Origin: Porphyrobacter sp.
GTDB taxonomy: Bacteria > Pseudomonadota > Alphaproteobacteria > Sphingomonadales > Sphingomonadaceae
DNA length: 64,000 nt
Assembly (NCBI GenBank): GCA_016125555.1
Contig: WGLN01000013.1
Location: 25,546-89,545, forward strand
Direction: 5' to 3'
In this document: positions 1 through 8,731 of the stretch, one piece after another
Numbering within the stretch: position 1 is the first letter of the stretch
Layout: the number at the start of each line of letters is the position of its first letter
Position numbers and translations under genes: made by a program
The notes under the pieces: model-generated
What the model saw: only the letters and a program-made list of their open reading frames with translations
Databases searched by the model: none
What the model was told of the DNA's origin: nothing

Positions 1-442
1 TGCCGCGATAGAAGAACCCGTCGCAGGTCGCGCAGGCCGAAACGCCCTTGCCGCCCAGTTCCATCTCGCCCGGCACGCCCAGCCACTTGGCCTGCGCACC
101 GGTGGCGATCACCAGGGTTTCGCCGACATATTCGTCACCGCTGTCGCCGATGGCGCGGAACGGGGGGCCGTTTTCGAGATCGACCGAGACGATCGTGTCC
201 CACATCATGCGCGTGCCGACATGCTCGGCCTGCGCCTTCATCTCCTCCATCAGCCACGGGCCCTGCACCACGTCGCGGAAACCGGGATAGTTCTCGACAT
301 CGGTGGTGATGGTGAGCTGCCCGCCGGGCTGGAGCCCCTGCACCACGATCGGCTCGAGCATCGCGCGCGCGGCATAGATCGCCGCCGAATAGCCCGCCGG
401 GCCGGAGCCGATGATGAGCATCTTGGTATGATGGGTGGCCAT
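1..442 (-). CDS. trxB: Thioredoxin-disulfide reductase, N-terminal part (cut by window edge)
   Basis: This is the 5' part of a thioredoxin reductase gene that runs off the left edge, so the last half of the protein is missing. The family uses NADPH and FAD to reduce thioredoxin in the cytoplasm. The start reads MATHHTKMLIIGSGPAGYSA, with the FAD-binding GxGxxG motif about ten residues in. The redox-active pair sits near residue 135 in ACATCDGFFYRG, the CxxC-D signature of low-molecular-weight TrxB. It is absent from the ORF track because no stop lies inside the window. The ATG at 442-440 is the natural start because the FAD motif follows at the usual distance. Confidence 0.93.
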   Translation of the reverse strand, partial: MATHHTKMLIIGSGPAGYSAAIYAARAMLEPIVVQGLQPGGQLTITTDVENYPGFRDVVQGPWLMEEMKAQAEHVGTRMMWDTIVSVDLENGPPFRAIGDSGDEYVGETLVIATGAQAKWLGVPGEMELGGKGVSACATCDGFFYRG

Positions 443-499
443 AATTGATCGCCTCTTGTCGAATTCAGGCTCGCGATATGGGATGCAGCGGCGCGATTG

Positions 500-1303
500 T
501 CACGCCACCAGCCGCGCGCGCAAGCGTTCCTTGCGCGCCTCGTCCACACCTAACTTGGCCGCGAGATAGGCGTCGACCGAACCGTGGTCGCGTGTCACCT
601 CGGCGAAGTAGGTCTCGATATATTCGGGCAGCACGCCCATCAGGTTGCGAAGCGCCTCGGGGGCGATGGTGCCGTAATGCGCCTCCATCCGCGGCAGCGA
701 CTGGCGCTCGAGGATGTCGCGGGTGGGCGCATCATTGGTGCGCAGGAACTCGGCCACCACGTCGTCGCGATGCACGCCGAGCACGTGAAGCAGCAGGCTC
801 GCGGCGATCCCGGTGCGGTCCTTGCCGGCAAAGCAGTGGACAAGGCTGCCGCCTTCACGTGTTGCCAGCGCCTCGAAATAGCGGGTGAACATCGCGATCA
901 TCGCCGGGTTCACCGGCATCCGCCTGTAGACGGCCAGCATCCGCTCGCGCGCCTTCGCCGGGGTCATCTCCACGCGCCCGCCGCCGCCTTCATGGGGCGG
1001 CGAACTGCTGGTTTCGCCGTCATGCGCGATCACCTGCGCCGCGAAATCCGGGTGGCGGCGACACGGGAAGCCCGCACGCTCGCTCACCCCGCGCAGATCG
1101 ATGACGGTGCGGATGTCGAGCCGGTGGAGCAATTCGAGGTCGGCGTCGCTCGCCTCCATGTGCTGGCCCGAGCGAAACAGCAGCCCCGTTTTCACCCGCC
1201 CCCCGCCGGGCACCGCATAGCCGCCATAGTCGCGCAGGTTGTGAATCCCCTCGGTCGGCAGGAAAGGAGAGACGGCGGCGGCGGAAGAGGTGTCGCGAAT
1301 CAT
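500..1303 (-). CDS. Tyrosine-protein phosphatase (Y_phosphatase3 type)
   Basis: The protein is about 267 residues and carries HCFAGKDRTG, the Cys-x5-Arg phosphate-binding loop of protein tyrosine/dual-specificity phosphatases. It also has the N-terminal GIHNLRDYGGY and VIDLRGVSER motifs typical of the Y_phosphatase3 group. That group dephosphorylates phosphotyrosine or sometimes phosphoinositides; the substrate here cannot be told. The ORF track extends upstream to 1582, but that extension is low-complexity and overlaps the response regulator on the other strand. I therefore place the start at the ATG at 1303, just before the conserved domain. A proline/glycine-rich insert (SSSPPHEGGGG) sits mid-protein. 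The gene diverges from the response regulator. Confidence 0.85.
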   Translation of the reverse strand: MIRDTSSAAAVSPFLPTEGIHNLRDYGGYAVPGGGRVKTGLLFRSGQHMEASDADLELLHRLDIRTVIDLRGVSERAGFPCRRHPDFAAQVIAHDGETSSSPPHEGGGGRVEMTPAKARERMLAVYRRMPVNPAMIAMFTRYFEALATREGGSLVHCFAGKDRTGIAASLLLHVLGVHRDDVVAEFLRTNDAPTRDILERQSLPRMEAHYGTIAPEALRNLMGVLPEYIETYFAEVTRDHGSVDAYLAAKLGVDEARKERLRARLVA

Positions 1304-1451
1304 CGCGGCGGACAGTGGCAGCGCGCCACGACAGGGGCAAGGCAAGCCCCGCCCGAGACCTAGGGGGAAATGCGCAGGGCCCCGCCAATGCCGTCTTGAG
1401 CACGTCTTGGTTAATCGCATCGGCATACACCGTCTAACGAAAGACCCCGAG

Positions 1452-1916
1452 ATGGCCCGTATCCTGATTGTCGACGACGACGAACTGGTCGCCGAACTCG
1501 CGAGCGAGGTGCTGATCGACACCGGCCACGCCTGCGGCTGGGTGACCAGCGCCGAAAGCGCATGGCAGTGCCTTCGCCGCAAGCGGCCCGACTTGCTGCT
1601 GCTCGATCAGGCCCTACCGGGCGAATCCGGGCTGAGCCTGCTGCGACGCCTGCGCCAGTCGGCCGAGCTCTACGACCTGCCGGTGGTGATGTTCACCGCG
1701 ATGAACGGCGCGGCCGACGAGACGCAGGCGATCTATGCCGGGGCGCAGGATTTCATCCGCAAGCCCTTCGACGCGGGCCTGCTGGTGCGGCGCGTGGGGC
1801 GGATCATCACGCTGCGCGGTGACCGGCCGCGCCACGTCGACCTCGCGACGGTGCTCGCAACCGAAAGCGGGCTTGCCCCAGCGCTGCCCGTCGCAATGCC
1901 GCGCCGCGTGCTCTAG
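1452..1916 (+). CDS. Receiver-only response regulator (CheY-like)
   Basis: The product is 154 residues and is a single receiver domain without an output domain. It shows the acidic pocket VDDDE near residue 10, the phospho-acceptor Asp in [10 protein letters not shown], the conserved Thr in MFTAM and the Lys in IRKPFD, so it should be phosphorylatable. A tail of about 30 residues follows. No histidine kinase is adjacent, so the partner is unknown. Such proteins act as phosphate shuttles or bind a target protein. The ORF track begins at 1290, but the ATG at 1452 opens directly onto the receiver fold ([11 protein letters not shown]). The stop overlaps the stop of the next, convergent gene by four bases. 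Confidence 0.88.
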   Translation: MARILIVDDDELVAELASEVLIDTGHACGWVTSAESAWQCLRRKRPDLLLLDQALPGESGLSLLRRLRQSAELYDLPVVMFTAMNGAADETQAIYAGAQDFIRKPFDAGLLVRRVGRIITLRGDRPRHVDLATVLATESGLAPALPVAMPRRVL

Positions 1917-3574
1917 GCCGCCCGCGCTGCCGCCTGCCCGGCGAGCAGCCCGCGCGCGATCACCTGCGCCTGGATCTCGGCGGCGCCTTCGAAGATGTTG
2001 AGAATGCGCGCATCGCACAGCACCCGGCTGACCGGGTATTCGAGCGCATAGCCGTTGCCGCCGTGGATCTGGACGGCGTTGTCGGCCGCCGCCCAGGCAG
2101 TGCGCGCGGCGAGCAGCTTGGCCATCCCTGCCTTGATGTCGCAGCGGGTGCCCATGTCCTTGGCCCGCGCGGCGAAATAGGTCAGCTCGCGCGCCATGAC
2201 GATGTCGGCGGCCATGAGCGCCAGCTTGTCCGCCACTCTTGGAAAGGCGGTGAGCGGCTCGCCGAACTGCTTGCGCCCTTGCGCGTAATCGAGCGCGAGG
2301 TCGAAGGCATTCCACGCCACCCCCACCGCGCGCGCGGCTGTCTGGATGCGCGCGCCCTCGAAGGTGCGCATCAGCTGCTTGAAGCCCTGACCTTCGCGCC
2401 CGCCGAGCAGGCCGTCTGCGGGCACCGCGAAGCCGTCGAAGCCGAGCGCGTATTCCTTCATCCCGCGGTAGCCGAGCACTGCGATCTCGCTGCCGTCGAT
2501 CCCGGCATCGGGGAACGGCGCGGCCTCGCTGCCGCGAGACTTTTCGGCGAGCAGCATCGAGAGGCCCGCATAGCCCGGCTGCGCGGGGTCGGTGCGGACC
2601 AGCATGGTCATCAGGTCGGCGCGCGCGGCGTGGGTGATCCAGGTCTTCGCCCCCGTCACCAGCCACGCCCCGTCCGCCTGCCGCTCGGCGCGGGTGCGGA
2701 CCGCAGCAAGATCGGAGCCGGTGTCGGGCTCGGTGAAGACCGCGGTCGGGAGGCACGAACCATCGGCGATGCGCGGCAGGAAGCGCGCCTTCTGCGCCTC
2801 GGTGCCATTGGCGGCGATCAACTCGCCGGCGATTTCGGACCGGGTGCCGAGGCTGCCTGCACAGATCCACCCGCGCGACAGCTCCTCCGAGACCACCGCC
2901 ATCGCGAGCTTGCCCATGCCGAGACCGCCATGCTCTTCCGGGATGCACACCCCGAACACGCCGAGCGCCGCCATCTCGGCGATCACCGCATCGGGGATCA
3001 GCGCGTCGGCGAGGTGCCAGGCATGGGCGTGCGGCGCGATCTTCTCGGCGGCGAAGGTGCGGAACTGTTCGCGCACCATATCGAGCGTGTCGTCGCCGAG
3101 CGCCTCGTCGGGGCGCACACCTTGGGCGAGCAGGGCGGCGAAGGCGGCGCGGGTGCCGGCGGTGCTGCCCTCGGCGAGGAAGCGAGCCACCGCCGTCTCC
3201 CCGGCGAGCGCGCGCGCCTCGGCCTCGCAGCCGAAAGCGGTGGGACGCACCACCTCATGCGCGCTCATCGGCAATCCATGAACAAGCTGCGCCAGCGCCT
3301 CGCCGAAGCCGATGCGCAGCGCCAGTTCCTCCGCCTCGCCGAAGCGTCCAGCGGCCGCGGCGCGCGCGCCCCAATCGGCGGTGGCTTCCATCGCCGCAAG
3401 CGTCGCCGCGCCCCATGCGAAGCCGTGGGTCGCGTGCTGATGACGGGCCAGAAGCGCCGCATCGACAACGCCGCCGGGGGCGACCTGTGCCTCCAGCCGA
3501 CCGCGCACCGCTTCGATATACCTGCGCGCCGCGGCCACCGCCGCGCGCGCTTCGCCGATCCATTCGTTCATCAT
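1913..3574 (-). CDS. mcd: (2S)-methylsuccinyl-CoA dehydrogenase-like acyl-CoA dehydrogenase
   Basis: The product is about 553 residues, well above the 380-400 of ordinary acyl-CoA dehydrogenases. An alpha-helical N-terminal extension of roughly 160 residues comes first ([27 protein letters not shown]). A full dehydrogenase fold follows, with [36 protein letters not shown]-type [14 protein letters not shown] and [10 protein letters not shown], which holds the catalytic Glu position. This long architecture is typical of methylsuccinyl-CoA dehydrogenase, which makes mesaconyl-CoA in the ethylmalonyl-CoA pathway for C2 assimilation. The assignment rests on architecture and motif style. The start is one of two adjacent ATGs at 3574 and 3571, because the upstream extension in the ORF track has no domain. 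Confidence 0.82.
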   Translation of the reverse strand: MMNEWIGEARAAVAAARRYIEAVRGRLEAQVAPGGVVDAALLARHQHATHGFAWGAATLAAMEATADWGARAAAAGRFGEAEELALRIGFGEALAQLVHGLPMSAHEVVRPTAFGCEAEARALAGETAVARFLAEGSTAGTRAAFAALLAQGVRPDEALGDDTLDMVREQFRTFAAEKIAPHAHAWHLADALIPDAVIAEMAALGVFGVCIPEEHGGLGMGKLAMAVVSEELSRGWICAGSLGTRSEIAGELIAANGTEAQKARFLPRIADGSCLPTAVFTEPDTGSDLAAVRTRAERQADGAWLVTGAKTWITHAARADLMTMLVRTDPAQPGYAGLSMLLAEKSRGSEAAPFPDAGIDGSEIAVLGYRGMKEYALGFDGFAVPADGLLGGREGQGFKQLMRTFEGARIQTAARAVGVAWNAFDLALDYAQGRKQFGEPLTAFPRVADKLALMAADIVMARELTYFAARAKDMGTRCDIKAGMAKLLAARTAWAAADNAVQIHGGNGYALEYPVSRVLCDARILNIFEGAAEIQAQVIARGLLAGQAAARAA

Positions 3575-3640
3575 GCCAGCTGCTAGCAGAGCGGACAGGT
3601 CAAGGCGAACCCGCAAATTCGGCGGTGGCGGCCTGGCGGA

Positions 3641-4549
3641 TCAGCCGCGCGGCGGGCGCGGGATCAGCACCGGGGTGCGCGCGACATAGTCCTGCCACGC
3701 CGGATCATCGCCCCAGCGTTTTCTGGCGATCTCGTCGAGCAGGTTGATTCCGCTCACCCTGGTGAGCAGCAGCGCGACGAAGATCGGCGAGAAGACGACC
3801 AGCCAGCTCCCGCCGGCCAGCTGCGGCAGCGCGATCACGAGGATGCCGGTCCACAGCAGGATTTCGCCGAAATAGTTGGGATGCTGCGACCATGCCCACA
3901 GGCCAGTGGTGATGAAGCGGCCCCGGTTGGCGGGATCGGCCTTGAAGCGGCGCTTTTGCGCGTCGGCGATGACCTCGAAGATGAAACCGGCGAGCCACAT
4001 CGCCGCACCCGCCCAGAAAAATGCGCCCAAGGGCTGCGGCTCAGGTCCGGTGATGATGACGAGGGCCGCCGAAGCGGTGAAGATCACCCAGCAGGCCTGC
4101 AGGGTCCAGGCGACGAGGAAGCGCGGCGGGTTCACCTTGATCTTCTCGAACCGCACATCGGTTCCGCCCGCCGCGTGAATGCGGGTGAACAGGAAGCTGC
4201 CGAGCCGGATCGCCCAGATGGCGACCATCGCCGCGACGACAAGCGCCGCCGGGCCAAGGCTTTCCCTTCCGTCATTCGCCGCCAGCGCTGCCGCCGCGAT
4301 GACCGACAGATAGGTAAGTGCGCCGGTGGTGTCGTAGAAGCGGTCGCTCTTGAACAGCGCGGCGGGAATGTAGGCCAGCCAGTTCACCCCGAAGGCGATC
4401 AGCGCGCAGGTGAACACTGCCGGAAGGCCGGCCAGCGGCACTGAACCGCTGCCGGCAAACCACGCGAAGCCAAGGCCAAGTGCGCTGGCGACCAGCACCA
4501 CGATCGCGCTCCGCCCCGCGCCCCGGAAGGACAGGCTCTGCTCCCCCAT
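3641..4549 (-). CDS. DUF1295-family integral membrane protein (steroid 5-alpha-reductase-like)
   Basis: The product is 302 residues with about seven hydrophobic segments. Its C-terminal half contains GLWAWSQHPNYFGEILLWTG, the ICMT/steroid-reductase-like signature of DUF1295 proteins, and ends with a conserved WGDDPAWQDYVARTPVLIP stretch. Members are inner-membrane proteins placed with 5-alpha-reductases and isoprenylcysteine methyltransferases, but most have no proven substrate. The gene follows the two acyl-CoA dehydrogenase genes on the same strand with a 19-base gap, so it may be co-transcribed with them, which would fit lipid or steroid-like substrates. That functional link is inference. 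Confidence 0.8.
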   Translation of the reverse strand: MGEQSLSFRGAGRSAIVVLVASALGLGFAWFAGSGSVPLAGLPAVFTCALIAFGVNWLAYIPAALFKSDRFYDTTGALTYLSVIAAAALAANDGRESLGPAALVVAAMVAIWAIRLGSFLFTRIHAAGGTDVRFEKIKVNPPRFLVAWTLQACWVIFTASAALVIITGPEPQPLGAFFWAGAAMWLAGFIFEVIADAQKRRFKADPANRGRFITTGLWAWSQHPNYFGEILLWTGILVIALPQLAGGSWLVVFSPIFVALLLTRVSGINLLDEIARKRWGDDPAWQDYVARTPVLIPRPPRG

Positions 4550-4568
4550 CTGCGCCCCCTCGGCCCCG

Positions 4569-5699
4569 TCAGGACAGCGCGACGTGGCGCTTGAGGTGGT
4601 GATCGACGTTGCCGAACTCCGAATCGAAGATCGTCAGCCGCTTGAAATAGTGGCCGATCGCATATTCGTCGGTCACCCCGTTGCCGCCGTGGATCTGCAC
4701 CGCTTCCTGCCCGATCAGCCGCGCCGCCTGTCCGACGCCGACCTTGGCCGCGCTGACCGCCTTCTTGCGCTCGGTCTCGTCCGCACCGAGGCGCAGCGTG
4801 GCGAGATAGGTCAGCGAAACCGCCTGTTCGTAGGCGGTGTACATGTCGACCATGCGGTGCTGGAGCACCTGGAACTTGCCGATCGGCACGCCGAACTGCT
4901 TGCGCTGGCGGCTGTATTCCACCGTCATCGCATGGGCGACCTTCATCGCCCCGCAGGCCTCGGCGCACAGCGCGGCGATCGCCTCGTCGGTGACCAGCTC
5001 GATCAGCGGCAGGCCCTCGCCCTCCGTCCCGATCAGCGCCTCGGCAGGGAGAGCGACGTTCTCGAAATAGACCTCCGAGGCGCGGCGTCCGTCGACCGTC
5101 TCGTAATCGCGGGTGGTGACGCCAGCCGTATCCTTGGCCAGCACGAAGACCGAGACGCCCGAAGGGTCGCGGCGTTCGCCCGAAGTGCGCGCGGTGACGA
5201 CGAGATGGCTCGCCCAGGGCGCGCCGAACACCACCGCCTTGTGGCCGTTGAGCACATAGCCCCCGCCGTCCTTCTTCGCGCTCGTTTCGAGATCGGCATA
5301 GTCATAGCGCCCGCGCGGTTCGGCATAGGCGAAGGCATAGACCCGCTCGCCCGAAACGATCGCGCCGATATGCTCCTCCTTCTGCGCCGCGGTGCCCGCG
5401 TGCTTGAGGAAGCCCCCGGCGCAGACCACGGTGGGGATGAACGGCTCGACTACCAGGCCCTTGCCGAACTCCTCCATGATCACCATCGAATCCACAGCGC
5501 CCCCGCCGAAGCCGCCATCGGCCTCGCTGAACGGCATTCCGAGGATGCCCAGTTCGGCAAGCTGCGACCAAATCTCCGGACGCCACCCGGCGCCCGAGGC
5601 AATCGCCTTGCGCCGGGTCTCCCAGTCATACTGCTCGCGCACCAGCCGCGACAGGCCGTCGCGCACCATCTCCTGTTCTTCGGTGAAGTTGAAATCCAC
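4569..5699 (-). CDS. Acyl-CoA dehydrogenase, small-subunit type
   Basis: The product is 376 residues with the N-terminal helical domain (MDFNFTEEQEMVRDGLSRLV), a middle beta domain and a C-terminal helical domain ending [23 protein letters not shown]. The usual YEGTSEIQ segment is replaced by IFDSEFGNVDHHL, so the common C-terminal catalytic Glu is not visible. This resembles the small subunits of two-gene acyl-CoA dehydrogenases such as PimD or the ChsE pairs. It lies 27 bases after the larger dehydrogenase gene on the same strand, which supports a heteromeric enzyme using FAD and electron-transfer flavoprotein. The substrate could be a dicarboxylyl-, branched or steroid-side-chain CoA and is not determined. 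Confidence 0.87.
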   Translation of the reverse strand: MDFNFTEEQEMVRDGLSRLVREQYDWETRRKAIASGAGWRPEIWSQLAELGILGMPFSEADGGFGGGAVDSMVIMEEFGKGLVVEPFIPTVVCAGGFLKHAGTAAQKEEHIGAIVSGERVYAFAYAEPRGRYDYADLETSAKKDGGGYVLNGHKAVVFGAPWASHLVVTARTSGERRDPSGVSVFVLAKDTAGVTTRDYETVDGRRASEVYFENVALPAEALIGTEGEGLPLIELVTDEAIAALCAEACGAMKVAHAMTVEYSRQRKQFGVPIGKFQVLQHRMVDMYTAYEQAVSLTYLATLRLGADETERKKAVSAAKVGVGQAARLIGQEAVQIHGGNGVTDEYAIGHYFKRLTIFDSEFGNVDHHLKRHVALS

Positions 5700-5726
5700 G
5701 AATAATTCTCCCGTCTCTCGAGGCGC

Positions 5727-6920
5727 TTACAGGCCGAGGATCATCTTGGTGATGATGTTGCGCTGGATCTCGTTCGATCCGCCATAAATCGAGGTCTTGC
5801 GCATGTTGAAATAGGTCGCCGCGGCGTGCTGGGCGTAGTCGGGACCGACCGGGTGTTCGTTGGTGTTGTCGTTCGACACCCCGCCGTGGAACGGCGCGCC
5901 ATAGGTGCCGACCGCCTCGAGCGTCAGTTCGGTGAGGCGCTGCTGGATCTCGGTGCCCTTGATCTTGAGGATCGAGCTTTCCGGCCCCGGCCCCTTGCCT
6001 GCCTGCTCGCCCGCGAGCGTGCGCAGCTCGGTGATCTCGAGCGCGGCGAGGTCGATCTCGAGCTGGCTGACCTTCTTCGCGAAATCGAAGTCCTTGATCA
6101 GCGGTTCGCCATAGGCGGTCTCGTTCGCGGCGATCTCGCGCAGCTTCTCGATGCCGCGCTTGCTCCGCGCCACCCCGGCGATGCCGCTGCGTTCGTGGGC
6201 GAGCAGGAACTTGGCGTAGGTCCAGCCCTTGTTTTCCTCACCCACGAGGTTCTCGACCGGCACGCGCACGTCGGTCAGCCAGGTCTCGTTGACCTCGTAG
6301 CCGCCGTCGAGCAGCTTGATCGGCTTCACCTCGACCCCGGGGGTCTTCATGTCGACAAGGATGAAGCTGATGCCCTCCTGCGCCTTGGCCGAGGGATCGG
6401 TGCGGCACAGGAAGAAGCCCCAATCGGCATATTGCGCGAGCGTGGTCCAGGTCTTCTGGCCGTTGATGACGTAGTGATCCCCGTCGCGCACCGCGGTGGT
6501 CTTGAGGCTGGCAAGGTCGCTGCCCGCGCCGGGTTCCGAATAGCCCTGGCACCACCACACCTCGCCGCTGCGGATGCCGGGCAGGTGCTTCGCCTTCTGC
6601 TCTTCCGAGCCGAAGGTGTAGATGACCGGGCCAACCATCGAGACACCGAAAGGCAGCGGCATGACCGCGTTGATGCGGGCGTTCTCTTCCGACCAGATGT
6701 AACGCTGGGTCGGGGTCCAGCCGGTGCCGCCGTATTCCACGGGCCATGCCGGGACCGACCAGCCCTTCTTGCCGAGAATCTTGTGCCAGGCGAGGAAGTC
6801 CTCGCGCGCCATGTCCTCGCGCATCCCGAAATCGGCGAGGTGCTTGGGATAGTTCTCGGCGATGAAGGCGCGCACTTCCTCGCGGAACGCCTGTTCTTCG
6901 GGGGTGAACTCGAGGTTCAT
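5727..6920 (-). CDS. Acyl-CoA dehydrogenase, large-subunit type
   Basis: The product is 397 residues and a full acyl-CoA dehydrogenase, with WCQGYSEPGAGSDLASLKT and NGQKTWTTLAQYADW in the flavin-binding middle domain. Its C-terminus reads IYGGSNEIQRNIITKMILGL, where Gly replaces the usual catalytic Glu. A Glu is present in LLAHERSGIAG, near the alternative position used by isovaleryl-CoA-type enzymes, so activity is still possible. The style resembles PimC-type large subunits. It is the first gene of a likely operon with the small-subunit dehydrogenase and the DUF1295 protein. The start ATG at 6920 gives a canonical N-terminus (MNLEFTPEEQAFREEV) with a GGAGAGC-like ribosome site just upstream. 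Confidence 0.87.
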   Translation of the reverse strand: MNLEFTPEEQAFREEVRAFIAENYPKHLADFGMREDMAREDFLAWHKILGKKGWSVPAWPVEYGGTGWTPTQRYIWSEENARINAVMPLPFGVSMVGPVIYTFGSEEQKAKHLPGIRSGEVWWCQGYSEPGAGSDLASLKTTAVRDGDHYVINGQKTWTTLAQYADWGFFLCRTDPSAKAQEGISFILVDMKTPGVEVKPIKLLDGGYEVNETWLTDVRVPVENLVGEENKGWTYAKFLLAHERSGIAGVARSKRGIEKLREIAANETAYGEPLIKDFDFAKKVSQLEIDLAALEITELRTLAGEQAGKGPGPESSILKIKGTEIQQRLTELTLEAVGTYGAPFHGGVSNDNTNEHPVGPDYAQHAAATYFNMRKTSIYGGSNEIQRNIITKMILGL

Positions 6921-7087
6921 GGGGCTCTCCTCAATGGGTCTTTCGTTGCAACCTGCCTCTTGTCACGAGAGGCGGCGAACCGGAAGGGGGCAATTGCGAC
7001 AGAATGCATCCCGCGCCTCGCCACCCGCACGCAGATACGCACCGCAACGCCCTGCGGATCATCGGAAATCGGGGAGGTTTGCGCCGG

Positions 7088-7177
7088 TGGCGGAGAGGGT
7101 GGGATTCGAACCCACGTTACCGTTGCCGGTAAACCGCATTTCGAGTGCGGCGCATTCGACCACTCTGCCACCTCTCC
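7088..7177 (-). tRNA. tRNA-Ser (anticodon CGA)
   Basis: Read on the minus strand, the sequence begins GGAGAGGTGGCAGAG and ends CCTCTCCGCCA, so the acceptor stem pairs and the 3' CCA is encoded. The anticodon arm is CCGCA-CTCGAAA-TGCGG, giving anticodon CGA. A long variable arm (GGTTTACCGGCAACGGTAAC region) is the class II feature expected for serine. The T-loop GTTCGAATC is intact. It lies alone between the acyl-CoA dehydrogenase block and hspQ, with no integrase nearby. Confidence 0.96.
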
Positions 7178-7310
7178 GCGAGGCCCGTCGCGCGTTCGGC
7201 TGGGCCGCGTGGTCGGTGCGGCTGGCGACAGGAAGCGCGCCCGTTAGCGCAGGCCTCGGCCCTTGCCAAGACCCGATGCACCACAAAATGCGGGCATATC
7301 TCGCACCTGC

Positions 7311-7330
7311 ACAAGCGGTGCGCTTGTTTT
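7311..7330 (+). other. Short hairpin ahead of hspQ
   Basis: ACAAGC and GCTTGT form a perfect 6-base stem around GGTGC, followed by TTTTG, 29 bases before the hspQ start. It could be an attenuator, an early terminator or part of the hspQ promoter/leader. The sequence alone does not decide between these. Confidence 0.35.
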
Positions 7331-7358
7331 GCCCGGGCAAAGGTCCATATTGCCCCGC

Positions 7359-7739
7359 ATGGAACGCGCAGAGTTCTTCTCGAGCCAGGCCGGACGCACC
7401 ATCATCGCCCCGCGCCAGACCCGCGCCCGCTTCGGAATCGGCGATGTGGTCCGCCACCGCCTGTTCGAGTTCCGGGGCGTGGTTTTCGACATCGACCCGG
7501 TCTTCGCCAACAGCGAGGATTGGTACCAGTCGATCCCCGAAGACATTCGCCCGCGCCGCGACCAGCCCTTCTACCACCTGCTCGCCGAGAACGAGGATTC
7601 CTCCTACGTCGCCTATGTCAGCCAGGGCAACCTGCTGGCCGATCCCGAAGGCGGCCCGGTCGATCACCCGACGGTGCGACAGCTGTTCGAGAGCTTCAAG
7701 GACGGGCGCTACCGGATGCGCCGCTCGCTCACGCACTGA
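7359..7739 (+). CDS. hspQ: Heat shock protein HspQ
   Basis: The product is 126 residues. From residue 25 it carries the family core FGIGDVVRHRLFEFRGVVFDIDPVF, followed by WYQSIPEDIRPRRDQPFYHLLAEN and YVAYVSQGNL, matching HspQ (YccV-like, hemimethylated-DNA-binding fold). In enterobacteria HspQ enhances and is degraded by the Lon protease and binds DnaA-type targets. The ATG at 7359 was preferred to the upstream ORF start because the upstream stretch has no conserved sequence. The gene ends four bases before the convergent ABC permease gene. Confidence 0.92.
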   Translation: MERAEFFSSQAGRTIIAPRQTRARFGIGDVVRHRLFEFRGVVFDIDPVFANSEDWYQSIPEDIRPRRDQPFYHLLAENEDSSYVAYVSQGNLLADPEGGPVDHPTVRQLFESFKDGRYRMRRSLTH

Positions 7740-7743
7740 GCGC

Positions 7744-8646
7744 TCAGCTCTTCAGCTTCCAGCCGCTCCGCAGCAGCGCGTAGACCCCCGCCACCGCCAG
7801 CGCGTTGAGCGCCAGCAGCCCGCCCGCCGCGGCCAGCACCGCAGCCCCGTCGCCGATGTCGCTTTGCCCCAGGAACCCATAGCGGAAGCCCGAGATCACG
7901 TAGAAGAACGGGTTGGCGCGGCTCACCGCCTGGAAAACGCCGTGCAGGTTCTCGATGACGTAGAACGTGCCCGACAGCAGCGAGAGCGGCGCGATGATGA
8001 AGTTCGTCACGGCCGCGTTGTGGTCGAACTTCTCCGCCCAGATCGAAGTAGCAAGGCCGAGCGTCGCCAGCAGCAGCGCGCCCATCAGCCCGAACCACAC
8101 CACCGCCCAGGGATGCGCCATGGCGAGCGACACGCCCGGCCACAGCGCCATGGCCAGAGCGACCGTGCAGCCCACCGCCACCGCGCGGGTGATCGCGGCG
8201 GCGAGAATGCCGGTCATCAGTTCGCCCGGCGAGAGCGGCGGCATCAACAGGTCGATGATCGTCCCCTGCATCTTGCCCGAAAGCAGCGAGAAGGACGAAT
8301 TGGCGAAGGCGTTCTGCATCATCCCCATCACGATCAGCCCCGGCGCGACAAAGCTGGCGAAGGGCACGCCCAGCACCTCGCGCCCGCCGCGGCCCAGCGC
8401 GACGGTGAAGATCACCAGAAACAGCAGCGTGGTGAAGGCCGGCGCCCAGACGGTCTGCGTCTGCACCTTGAGAAACCGCCGCACCTCCTTCATATAGAGG
8501 GCGAAGAGGCCCACGCGATTGATCCCGGTGATGACCGGAACGCCGCGCGGGGAGAACCGGGTGCTCCCGCCGGTCTTGTCTCGGGCCGTGTTTTGCGTCA
8601 CGGGGGCGGCGTTGCCATTCGGGTTCGCTGGAGAAATGTCGGCCAT
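7744..8646 (-). CDS. ABC-2 type transporter permease
   Basis: The product is 300 residues. A short cytoplasmic N-terminus precedes six predicted membrane segments, starting at WAPAFTTLLFLVIFTVALG and ending at LLALNALAVAGVYALL. The segments GKMQGTIIDLLMPPLSPGELMTG and NPFFYVISGFRYGFLG are characteristic of ABC-2 permeases of the polysaccharide/drug export type. No ATPase gene is adjacent: hspQ lies on one side and gcrA, divergently, on the other. It therefore must use a subunit encoded elsewhere. The start is at 8646, because the longer ORFs in the track run into the gcrA region on the opposite strand. Confidence 0.88.
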   Translation of the reverse strand: MADISPANPNGNAAPVTQNTARDKTGGSTRFSPRGVPVITGINRVGLFALYMKEVRRFLKVQTQTVWAPAFTTLLFLVIFTVALGRGGREVLGVPFASFVAPGLIVMGMMQNAFANSSFSLLSGKMQGTIIDLLMPPLSPGELMTGILAAAITRAVAVGCTVALAMALWPGVSLAMAHPWAVVWFGLMGALLLATLGLATSIWAEKFDHNAAVTNFIIAPLSLLSGTFYVIENLHGVFQAVSRANPFFYVISGFRYGFLGQSDIGDGAAVLAAAGGLLALNALAVAGVYALLRSGWKLKS

Positions 8647-8731
8647 GGGCGATGCGCCTAGGCCGCGGCGCTCCGTGTGACAAGCACCCGCAAGGTCGCA
8701 AGGGCGCCGGACACAGGAACAGGTAGGAAAT

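Noticed and set aside
1395-1420. GGTTAAT (reverse of ATTAACC) ahead of the response-regulator gene, a possible CtrA half-site
   Set aside because: A single 6-base half-site is expected by chance, and no second TTAA at the 7-base spacing was seen.
1020-1582. N-terminal extension of the tyrosine-phosphatase ORF (to 1582)
   Set aside because: The extension is low in conserved content, overlaps the response-regulator gene on the other strand, and the domain starts at the ATG at 1303.
2063-3586. Long plus-strand ORF of 507 residues opposite the Mcd-like gene
   Set aside because: It is the antisense shadow of a clear dehydrogenase gene in GC-rich DNA, with His/Arg-rich, unrecognisable sequence.
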